Under the pieces are notes generated by a model. The model worked only from the letters and a program-made list of their open reading frames with translations, ran no database searches and was not told the origin of the DNA. From Pseudomonadota bacterium (GTDB lineage: Bacteria > Desulfobacterota > Desulfobacteria > Desulfobacterales > Desulfosarcinaceae), in the NCBI GenBank assembly GCA_023435265.1, contig JAEYRZ010000114.1, forward strand, positions 1 to 64,000: DNA of 64,000 nucleotides, in the 5' to 3' direction. Shown here one piece after another: positions 44,917 to 52,462 of the stretch; the first letter of the stretch is position 1; each line of letters begins with the position of its first letter. The position numbers and the translations under genes were made by a program.

Positions 44917-47202
44917 ATGTTTAAAATCCGCCGCGTTTACGACGACCTGCTGCCGGTCAACCGCGATATCCTGCGCCAGGTCGAACAGATCCTGCGGACC
45001 CATTTTCCGGGCGTCCCCGAAAAAGAGATCACCGGCCTCGCCGAAAAGCTCCGCGATCCGGTCAAATACCAATTCGGTGCACTGTTGTTGTCGGCGGAGA
45101 ATATGCGGCGGCGGGTGCTGGGATTCGCGTTTCTGCTTCACGATCTCGAAATCGGCTTCTGCTTCCTGGAATGGATCGCCACGGCGGCGGGAAGTACGGC
45201 GGGCGGATTGGGCGGCGCACTCTACGACCGGGTCCGCTACGAGGCGGCTGCCCTTGGCGCCAGGGCGCTGTTTTTCGAGAGCCTGCCGGACGACCCCCGG
45301 GATTGCCCCATCGAGGCCCTGCTCAAGCAGAATCGGGCCAGGCTGCGCTTCTACGAACGATACGGCGCGCGGCCGATCATCGATACCGCCTATACAACAC
45401 CGGTCAAACCCACCGACATCTGTATGCCGTATCTGGTCTATGACGGCCTGGACCGCCCCGAACCGTTGCGCCGGCGCTTTGCCCGCGCCGCCGTGCGGGC
45501 CATTCTGGAACGCAAGTACGCGGGACACTGTCCGCCCGAGTATGTGGAACGCGTCGTCAATTCCTTTCGGGACGACCCGGTACACCTGCGGTCGCTCCGG
45601 TATGTCAAACCCGGCGCCGTCGCGCCCGCCGTTCAGGCGTCGCCGGTGGAGCGCATCGCCCTGGTGGTCACCGACCGCCACGAGATCCATCATGTCCACG
45701 AGCGCGGCTATGTGGAGGCGCCGGTCCGCATCCGCAGCATCGTGGAGTCGATCCAGGAAACCGGGCTTTTTGAAGCGCTCGCGCCGCGAAGATTTGGCGA
45801 GCGGCATATCACGGCCGTCCACGATGCCGAACTGGTGCTTTACCTGCGGCGCGCTTGCGCCCAGATGCCTCCCGGAAAGTCGTTGTATCCCTATGTGTTT
45901 CCCTTGCGCAACCAGGCGCGTCCGCCCAAAGAACCCTCGGTGCTGTCGGGATATTATTGCATCGACACGTTCACACCGATCAACCACAACGCTTATCCGG
46001 CGGCGCGCCGTTCGGTGGATTGCGCCCTGACCGCGGCCGCCGCGATTCTGGAGGGCCGGCGCACGGCATATGCGCTGGTGCGGCCGCCGGGTCACCATGC
46101 CGAAAAACGGGCCTTCGGAGGATTCTGCTATTTCAACAACGCCGCCGTGGCGGCGCATTTTCTGAGCGCCTACGGGACGGTGGCCATACTGGACATCGAC
46201 TATCACCACGGGAATGGTCAGCAGCAGATTTTCTATCAGCGGGCCGACGTCCTGACGATTTCCATTCACGGCCATCCCCGGTTCGCCTACCCCTACTTCT
46301 CCGGATTCGAGGATGAACACGGGGAGGGCGCGGGCTACGGCTGCAACCTGAACCTGCCGCTGCCCGAGAAGGTGGACGGCGAGCGCTATCGGCGGGCTTT
46401 GGTTCACGCGCTGCGGCGTATCACCGAATTTGCACCGCGCTTCCTGGTGGTGGCCCTCGGACTGGATACGGCCAAGGGCGATCCCACCGGCACCTGGCAG
46501 CTCATCGCCCGTGATTTCGAAACCAACGGCCGCCTGGTCGCCGCTCTCGGGCTTCCCACGCTGGTGATCCAGGAAGGCGGTTATCGCTACCGTACGCTCG
46601 GGGTCAACGCCCTGCATTTTTTCAAAGGCTTGTCTGCGGGGACCGTGTCTGTCCACCCCGCAAGGAAGAAGACCCGTCCGCGGACCGTCGAAGCGGCGCC
46701 GGACGCGTTCACGCTTCGGTACGCCGTTGAGCCCGAAGATCCACAGCGCGTCCGCGAGCTCACGACGGCTACCGGTTTTTTCAAACCCTTCGAAGTGCTG
46801 GTGGCGGTCGAGCTGGTGGAGGAGCGCCTGGCCAAGGGCCCTGACAGCGGATACAATTTCATCATGCTTGAGGAGGAGGGCCGCCTGATCGGATATGCCT
46901 GCTACGGGGCGACCCCCTGTACCGAAACCAGTTACGATTTATATTGGATCGCCGTGCATCCCGGGAGCCAGCGCCGAGGGATCGGACGACGCCTGATGAC
47001 CGAAGCCGAGAAGATGAGCGGACGGGCCGGAGGCAGGCGCATATACGTCGAGACCTCGCAGCGACCGGATTATGCCAGCACCCGCCGCTTTTACGAACAC
47101 TGCGGCTATACGCTGGAAGCGATTCTCCCCGAATTTTACGCCGCGGGCGACGGAAAAGCGATCTACTGCAAAGTTCTCCCGCAGGAGCCCCCAAAATCCT
47201 GA
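44917..47202 (+). CDS. Three-domain fusion: GNAT acetyltransferase, acetylpolyamine/histone deacetylase, GNAT acetyltransferase
   Basis: 761 residues from ATG 44917 behind AGGTGA; GTG 44908 is an alternative. Domain 1 (about 40-190) is a GNAT-like domain with motif-A-like GGLGGALYDRVRYEA and RFYERYGARPI. Domain 2 (about 240-590) is a class II HDAC/acetylpolyamine amidohydrolase with full catalysis set: GHHAEKRAFGGFCYFNN tandem His near 391, zinc ligands in DIDYHHGNGQ near 426 and GLDTAKGDPTG near 512, and the catalytic Tyr in EGGY near 552. Domain 3 (about 635-755) is a canonical GNAT (QRRGIGRRLM near 685, FYEHCGY). A protein holding opposite acetyl-adding and acetyl-removing activities points to an acetyl-lysine or acetyl-beta-lysine/polyamine substrate. 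It closes the kamA/ATP-grasp cluster. Confidence 0.9.
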   Translation: MFKIRRVYDDLLPVNRDILRQVEQILRTHFPGVPEKEITGLAEKLRDPVKYQFGALLLSAENMRRRVLGFAFLLHDLEIGFCFLEWIATAAGSTAGGLGGALYDRVRYEAAALGARALFFESLPDDPRDCPIEALLKQNRARLRFYERYGARPIIDTAYTTPVKPTDICMPYLVYDGLDRPEPLRRRFARAAVRAILERKYAGHCPPEYVERVVNSFRDDPVHLRSLRYVKPGAVAPAVQASPVERIALVVTDRHEIHHVHERGYVEAPVRIRSIVESIQETGLFEALAPRRFGERHITAVHDAELVLYLRRACAQMPPGKSLYPYVFPLRNQARPPKEPSVLSGYYCIDTFTPINHNAYPAARRSVDCALTAAAAILEGRRTAYALVRPPGHHAEKRAFGGFCYFNNAAVAAHFLSAYGTVAILDIDYHHGNGQQQIFYQRADVLTISIHGHPRFAYPYFSGFEDEHGEGAGYGCNLNLPLPEKVDGERYRRALVHALRRITEFAPRFLVVALGLDTAKGDPTGTWQLIARDFETNGRLVAALGLPTLVIQEGGYRYRTLGVNALHFFKGLSAGTVSVHPARKKTRPRTVEAAPDAFTLRYAVEPEDPQRVRELTTATGFFKPFEVLVAVELVEERLAKGPDSGYNFIMLEEEGRLIGYACYGATPCTETSYDLYWIAVHPGSQRRGIGRRLMTEAEKMSGRAGGRRIYVETSQRPDYASTRRFYEHCGYTLEAILPEFYAAGDGKAIYCKVLPQEPPKS

Positions 47203-47294
47203 TGTAAAATTCCTTCTCCCTGAGCGGTTTTTGACTCTTTCCGGAAAACCATTACCTTGCTTGTGTTTGTGACTACGGACCTCAGAGGAGATGA

Positions 47295-47597
47295 ATGAAC
47301 GGCTTCAGGAATCAAGATCGAGATCAGGTAATTAAAGAGATGACCCGGCTGATTCTATCCGAAATGCTGGAACGCGTCGTGCGTGAATTCGAGCAAACGA
47401 CGCGAACGCGCATCGGTGCCATTCACATCCGGGCCGAAGCGCCCGGCAGGGAGCGGAGGATGGAGATCGAGATCCGGCATGCCGATCACGACAGTCTGGA
47501 CGCCCTGCTGAATTACAAGAAGATCCTGTGCGAATATGAATCGTTCATGGATGAGGCTTTCTGCTCGACATCCGAAGAAAACGTCAATGGCGAGTGA
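47295..47597 (+). CDS. Unknown 100-residue protein
   Basis: Start ATG 47295 with AGAGGAG four bases upstream. The protein is charged and helical at the N-terminus (RDQVIKEMTRLILSEMLERV), then a beta-rich central part (TRIGAIHIRAEAPGRERRME). It ends with an acidic tail containing one cysteine. There is no signal peptide or known motif. It lies 92 bp downstream of the fusion gene on the same strand and may be its last partner, but the gap may also hold its own promoter. Confidence 0.7.
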   Translation: MNGFRNQDRDQVIKEMTRLILSEMLERVVREFEQTTRTRIGAIHIRAEAPGRERRMEIEIRHADHDSLDALLNYKKILCEYESFMDEAFCSTSEENVNGE

Positions 47598-47605
47598 TCG
47601 TTCCG

Positions 47606-48172
47606 TCATCCGGCCGGCAGCACCAGGGGCCCGGCCACCGCTTCGCGCTTCCGCGCCCCATAAAGGCGCTCGACCAGGTGCAGGGCGAACAACAGGGCCG
47701 TGCCCGGCCCGCGGCTGGTGATGACGTGACCGTCTTCCACTACCAGGTCGTCCGCCGCACGGGCGTCGGCCAGCCGATCGACAAAAGCGGGATGACTGGT
47801 TGCGCGCCGATCGTGCAGCAGCCCTATCGGTTGGAGAACCACCGCAGGGGCTGCGCAAATCGCCCCGATCATACCGCCGCGCGCCTGCTGCGCCTTCAGA
47901 ATGCGGGCCAGGGCATCGCTCCGGCGCAGGTTTTCGGCACCGGGCATTCCGCCCGGCAGGGCGATCAGGTCCCATTCACGATCGATGCAGGCGTCGATCA
48001 GCGTGTCCGCCTCCAGCTTGACGCCGCGCGAAGCGGTGATGCGCAGTTCATGCTTTACCGCGGCCACCGTGACTTCGGCACCCGCGCGTCGCAATACGTC
48101 GATGATCGTGACCGCCTCTATTTCTTCGCTGCCGTCGGCGATCGGTACCAGAACCCTGCGGATTTCATCCAT
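47606..48172 (-). CDS. DJ-1/PfpI-family protein (ThiJ-like)
   Basis: 188 residues from ATG 48172 (MDEIRRVLVPIADGSEEIEA), which has GGAGGTG seven bases upstream; a longer frame lacks a reason. The nucleophile elbow is present as GAICAAP with the conserved Cys, and the Glu near the N-terminus is in SEEIEA. DRRATSHPAF and GTALLFALHLVERL complete the family pattern. Members act as glyoxalases, deglycase-like or chaperone-type stress proteins. It converges on the 47295 gene. Confidence 0.93.
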   Translation of the reverse strand: MDEIRRVLVPIADGSEEIEAVTIIDVLRRAGAEVTVAAVKHELRITASRGVKLEADTLIDACIDREWDLIALPGGMPGAENLRRSDALARILKAQQARGGMIGAICAAPAVVLQPIGLLHDRRATSHPAFVDRLADARAADDLVVEDGHVITSRGPGTALLFALHLVERLYGARKREAVAGPLVLPAG

Positions 48173-48388
48173 TTCGCCCACCTCCTCCGACATAAGACCT
48201 GTCGAACGATACCCACGATCGGCGTCTCTGTCCATCCCAGCGCATAGCCGCCGATGGATGCGGTTGGAAGAAAATTTCTCCGGACGCACGAACCCGCCTT
48301 TTCATTTTCGGCAACACCGCTATGTTATTGGCATCGCGCCGACGCGTGGTGCAGTCGGCGGAGAACCAGCAGAACATGGAGGTGGTGA

Positions 48389-48970
48389 ATGCCGCACCGG
48401 TCGTTCAACCGATGGACGGCTGCCCTGATGCTGGCCGCGGCCTTGAGTCTGGCGGCCTGTGCCACGGCGACTGTCCCGGTCCGTGACCCGGCGTACGTCG
48501 ACACGCGCATCAAGCCGCTGATCGAGGCGCTCAAGCTCGACACGGTCGCCTTGGAAGGGCAATACGGCCTGTTGCGTGCGTCCGCCGCGGATTATGCCTT
48601 CCGCGCCGACGAGCAATTGAATCATATTCAAAAGGCCGCGTTGTTCGTCCTCAATGCGCTCGAGAGCGCAAAGCACCAATGGGAGATTCTGTCGATCGTG
48701 GATTATATCAAATCAGATGCCCTGGGAGACTACTTCACCCTGCGGGTGCAGGGGCTGAAAAGGGCGGCTGGAGACCTGTCGCACGATATCACCCTGGTCG
48801 ATCTGTACGGCGCCATGCTCGCGGCGGGTACGGCACGTGAGGATGTAGGGCACGCATTGACCGTTCTCGATGCCATCCAGCGGGATTACGAGCAACTGCT
48901 CAGCGCTATGGGCCCCCTGGCCAACGCTCCGCCCCGCACCGCGCTTCTGGAATTCAACCTCGCAAACTGA
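48389..48970 (+). CDS. Putative lipoprotein of unknown function
   Basis: 193 residues with a signal peptide ending in the lipobox LAAC (Cys 24 or so), so it is probably lipid-anchored to a membrane. The remainder is helical (KPLIEALKLDTVALEGQYGL, QLNHIQKAALFVLNALESA) with no known domain. GGAGGTG lies upstream. It converges on the response-regulator gene with a two-base gap. Confidence 0.85.
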   Translation: MPHRSFNRWTAALMLAAALSLAACATATVPVRDPAYVDTRIKPLIEALKLDTVALEGQYGLLRASAADYAFRADEQLNHIQKAALFVLNALESAKHQWEILSIVDYIKSDALGDYFTLRVQGLKRAAGDLSHDITLVDLYGAMLAAGTAREDVGHALTVLDAIQRDYEQLLSAMGPLANAPPRTALLEFNLAN

Positions 48971-48971
48971 T

Positions 48972-49610
48972 TCAGGCGTCGATCAATCCATTCTGCGTGG
49001 CAAAACGCGAGAGTTCCGCATTGTTGCGCAGATCCAGTTTTTTCAGCAGCCGAAACCGATAGGTGTCCACGGTTTTAATGCTGATGTTGTAGGCCGATGC
49101 GATCTCGCGGTTGGTGTGGCCCAGGGCCAGGCGCCGCAAGACTTGCAATTCCCGGGTGGAGAGGCTCTCCAGGGGGGTTCGGTCCTGCTTGCCCTTGGCC
49201 ACCCGCAAGGCCAGCGCCTCGCTGGCATCGTCGGTCAGATAGCGGTGGCCGGCATGAACCTTGCGGATGGCGCGCACCAGTTGCTCGGGAGCCGACTGCT
49301 TGGTGATGTATCCACGCGCACCGGCCTCGATGGCCCTGACCACATATTGATTTTCCGCATGCATGGTCAGCACGATGATCGGCATGTCGGGAAATTCCGG
49401 ATGCAGGCGGGTGATCACCTCCAGCCCGTCGATCTCGGGCATCGAAAGGTCGATGACGGCCACATCCGGCTTCAATTCCCGAGTCATACGGATCGCTTCG
49501 CGGCCGTCGGGCGCCTCGGCCACCACTTCCATGTCCCCGCTCTCGTTCACCAGGCGGCACAGCCCGGCGCGCACAATGGCATGGTCGTCGGCCAGAAGGA
49601 CCCGGATCAT
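48972..49610 (-). CDS. NarL/FixJ-type response regulator
   Basis: 212 residues: receiver domain with LADDHAIVRAGL, phospho-acceptor Asp in VAVIDLSMPEIDGLEV and the switch lysine in YITKQSAPEQL, followed by a LuxR-type helix-turn-helix (LSTRELQVLRRLALGHTNREI, then KTVDTYRFRLLKKLDL). It overlaps the sensor kinase gene by four bases, which makes it the cognate regulator. Targets are unknown. Confidence 0.95.
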   Translation of the reverse strand: MIRVLLADDHAIVRAGLCRLVNESGDMEVVAEAPDGREAIRMTRELKPDVAVIDLSMPEIDGLEVITRLHPEFPDMPIIVLTMHAENQYVVRAIEAGARGYITKQSAPEQLVRAIRKVHAGHRYLTDDASEALALRVAKGKQDRTPLESLSTRELQVLRRLALGHTNREIASAYNISIKTVDTYRFRLLKKLDLRNNAELSRFATQNGLIDA

Positions 49611-52078
49611 GCGGCACCCCGCAGGTGAATCAACTCGTTCAGCGGGACCCGCAGGCGCACCAGCGTTCCCTGGCCCGGGCGCGACTGGACGACCAGCTCG
49701 CCGCCGACCAGCATGGCCCGCTCGCGCATGCCGGCCAGTCCGAGTGTCTGGGCATCGGAAAGGGACAGGGGATCGAAGCCGCGGCCGTCGTCGCCGACCA
49801 GCAGCAGGAGGTTTGGACCTTCGAGGCTCAGGCTGACTTCGGCACGGCCGGCTTCGGCATGGCGGGCCACATTGGTAAGCGCTTCCTGGGCGATGCGGTA
49901 GGCGGCCGTAGCGACCGTTTCATCCACCGCCGGGATTTCGTCATGCGTGAAAATACAGGCGATCTGCGCCCGGCGCTCGAATTCGGTGGTGTACCACTCC
50001 AGCGCGTCCACAAGTCCCAGGTCATCAAGTACTCCGGGCCGCAGGCGGATCGCCATGGCGCGGACTTCCTCGATCGTCGTATCGATCAGTGCGCACATGG
50101 CTCCGGCGCGCTCGGCGCCCTTGACATCCGCTTCCCTGAGGCGGCGCTGCAGCCAGACCGCTTCCATGCGCAGGGCGGTAAGCAGCTGTCCCAGTTCGTC
50201 ATGCAGCTCGCGGGCGATGATGGCGCGTTCCTTTTCCTGATTGACCATGATCGAACCCGAAAGGCGCCGCAGCTGTTCCTGGGCTTTCTTCAGGGCGGTG
50301 ATATCGGTCGAAATGCCGCAGATGCCCCGGATGCGGCCGTCCGTTTCATAAATCGGAAACTTGACCGAAAGATAGATGTGTTCGCCGTCCGGCAACGAAA
50401 CCTGCTCCTCGACATTCAGCGGTTGTTTTTCCTGCAGCACGCGAAGGTCGTTCCGATGAAACTGGTCCGCCACCTGCTGCGTAAAAAGATCATAATCGGT
50501 TCGGCCGCGGACATCTTCGTGCCGGAGGGCGAAAAGTTCCTCGAAGCGGGAATTGGTCATCAAATAACGCCCCTGAACGTCCTTGATATAGACCACCGCC
50601 GGCGTGTAGGTGAGGATCGCACTGATTTCGCTGGTACGTTCACGCACCTGGTGTTCGAGTTCCTTGGAGTAGCGGCTCAGCGCCTCCTTGGCGGCCAGCA
50701 GATCTTTTTCCGCCTGCAGGCGGGCCGTGACATCGATGGATACCGCCAGCGACCGGATGATCACGCCTTTTTCGTCGCGATCGGCGATCGCCGAAAGGAG
50801 CACATCGATCATGCGGCCGTTTTTTTGGACGAAACGGTATGGGATGTCCTGGCAGGTTCCCGTGCGCAGGAAGCGCGGCATCACCGTTTCGATCGAATAG
50901 CGGCGCGATTCCGGGCTCAAAAAGTCGATCAGCGGCCGGCCGATGACTTCCTCGCGGCCGTAGCCCATGATCTGGACCCAATAATCACTGACACTGAGCA
51001 GCTGGCCTTGAGGATCCACCGAGTGCAGCATGGCGGGTGTATGATGGTACAGTGAGCGATAGCGGATTTCGCTCTGGCGCAACGCCTGTTCGGCGGAGCG
51101 GCGCCCCTGAATCTCCAGGCTCGCCTTGCGGTACAGCACCAGCACGGCGATGCCGACCAATACGGAGAGCACCAGCACCACCGGTCCGACAATGCGCAGC
51201 AACGGTCTCGAAACCGATCGTGCGATCAAGTCCAGATCACGCATGTGAAGGATCTGCCAGCCCTCGAAGAATCCCAGGGGGGCCTGGCGCAGCAGATAGC
51301 GCCGGCCCTCCGGATCGGTCATATAATCCGCCTGGCGCGAGAACCCGATCCAGTGAAATGGGCCTGCGCCGAATTGGCGGTCTTTCTGAATCCGCGCCAG
51401 CTGATCGGCATCGAGCGGCCAGGCCAGCTGGAACAACCATTCGGGGCGGCTGGAGATGAAGATCACCCCGCTGGGGTCGGTCACCAGCAAAATATCTTCC
51501 GTGGACAGTTTGAGTGCTTTTTCGGCGCGTTCGATCGATGATTTGACCACCGCCACCCCGATGGGCGTGCGGTCGAGGTCATTGAAAACCGGATAGCTGT
51601 GATAGATGCCGCGCCTTTGGGAGGTGGTGCCCAGGGCCAGGTAGAGGCCGTGCGATCCTTCCAGCGCCTGCTGAAAATAGGGGCGGAATGCGAAATTGCG
51701 GCCGACGAAGCTGTCCTCGGCGTCACGGTTGCTGGAGGCGAGCGTGAGCCCCTGGCGGTCCATCAGGTAACAGACTTCGGCGGACTGGGTTTCCGCAAAA
51801 TGATCCAGCATCCGGTTGGCGTTTTCCAGGTTTTCGGGCGTGCCGGAGCGCAGGAAACGCTTCAGCTCGTACATTCCGGCCATCGTGCGCACGGCATTTT
51901 GATGCTCGGCCATCAGATGGCCGAGTCCGTTGCGGATCCATTCGGTTTTGGCCGCGACTTCACGTTCGGCCTGCTGCAGGGCGGTGCGCCTCAGCACGGT
52001 ATAGTAGAGCGTTCCGCCGGTGGTTGCGGATAAGAACGTCAGAATGGATAAAAGCAGTAAGATGCGCCGCAGACCCAT
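49607..52078 (-). CDS. Membrane PAS sensor histidine kinase, HisKA_3 type
   Basis: 823 residues. TM1 near 5-27 and TM2 near 300-325 flank a periplasmic dCache/DctB-like sensor (YLMDRQGLTLASSNRDAEDS, FRPYFQQALEGSHGLYLALG, GVAVVKSS). Two PAS domains (about 340-460 and 490-610) follow, the second VYIKDVQGRYLMTN. The kinase core has the H box REKERAIIARELHDELGQLL pattern and the HATPase GDDGRGF and GLAGMRERAMLVGG boxes. The periplasmic domain resembles those that bind small organic acids or amino acids. It forms a coupled pair with the downstream NarL-type regulator. Confidence 0.93.
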   Translation of the reverse strand: MGLRRILLLLSILTFLSATTGGTLYYTVLRRTALQQAEREVAAKTEWIRNGLGHLMAEHQNAVRTMAGMYELKRFLRSGTPENLENANRMLDHFAETQSAEVCYLMDRQGLTLASSNRDAEDSFVGRNFAFRPYFQQALEGSHGLYLALGTTSQRRGIYHSYPVFNDLDRTPIGVAVVKSSIERAEKALKLSTEDILLVTDPSGVIFISSRPEWLFQLAWPLDADQLARIQKDRQFGAGPFHWIGFSRQADYMTDPEGRRYLLRQAPLGFFEGWQILHMRDLDLIARSVSRPLLRIVGPVVLVLSVLVGIAVLVLYRKASLEIQGRRSAEQALRQSEIRYRSLYHHTPAMLHSVDPQGQLLSVSDYWVQIMGYGREEVIGRPLIDFLSPESRRYSIETVMPRFLRTGTCQDIPYRFVQKNGRMIDVLLSAIADRDEKGVIIRSLAVSIDVTARLQAEKDLLAAKEALSRYSKELEHQVRERTSEISAILTYTPAVVYIKDVQGRYLMTNSRFEELFALRHEDVRGRTDYDLFTQQVADQFHRNDLRVLQEKQPLNVEEQVSLPDGEHIYLSVKFPIYETDGRIRGICGISTDITALKKAQEQLRRLSGSIMVNQEKERAIIARELHDELGQLLTALRMEAVWLQRRLREADVKGAERAGAMCALIDTTIEEVRAMAIRLRPGVLDDLGLVDALEWYTTEFERRAQIACIFTHDEIPAVDETVATAAYRIAQEALTNVARHAEAGRAEVSLSLEGPNLLLLVGDDGRGFDPLSLSDAQTLGLAGMRERAMLVGGELVVQSRPGQGTLVRLRVPLNELIHLRGAA

Positions 52079-52146
52079 GGCGTTATCCGTGAAGCGCGAA
52101 CAGACACAGCGAAGCGCGTACAGGCATAGAATTATTGGAATTCATG

Positions 52147-52182
52147 GTTGATGAATTCGCAAAAAACACCGAATTCATCAAC
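52147..52182. repeat. Perfect 12 bp inverted repeat
   Basis: GTTGATGAATTC and GAATTCATCAAC surround a 12 nt A-rich loop. It forms a strong stem-loop in AT-rich DNA upstream of the sensor kinase gene; the left arm plus GCAAAAA also resembles the end of the adjacent element. Confidence 0.7.
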
Positions 52183-52186
52183 AGTG

Positions 52187-52441
52187 TTAAGTTTGATGGA
52201 CTCGCAAAAGGCAGACCAACCACAGAGTTCAGAGAGAGCACAGAGGTACGTTATTCAGGCACATCATTTTTTCTCTGTGTTCTCTTTGGTTAACAAATTC
52301 TTTTACAATTTCATCAAGTTTTAAGGTTAAGCGCAGGATCAGTCGGTGACAATCAATCAGATATGAACCTCGCTTAACACTTCACGCTGAAAACCTAAAA
52401 GTTCAAGAGGGTGCGACAGTGACTTTTTACGAGGTCGTCAG
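52187..52441. repeat. Possible MITE-like element with imperfect inverted ends, holding CACAGAG copy 3
   Basis: The left end TTTGATGGACTCGCAAAA (52191 region) pairs imperfectly with the right end TGACTTTTTACGAGGTCGTCA (52418-52440 region). Inside, 52215-52293 contains the third CACAGAG palindrome (CCACAGAGTTCAGAGAGAGC, then TTCTCTGTGTTCTCTTTGG). Boundaries are approximate. Confidence 0.5.
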
Positions 52442-52462
52442 CTTTCACCGTTCAACGTACTT

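Larger units (their letters stand above)
52079..52462. other. 384 bp non-coding region with repeats upstream of the sensor kinase
   Basis: No gene is visible. The stretch contains a perfect hairpin (52147-52182), CACAGAG copy 3 and inverted ends TTTGATGGACTCGCAAAA...TTTTTACGAGGTCGTCA. It should also hold the sensor kinase promoter, which I cannot place. Confidence 0.5.
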
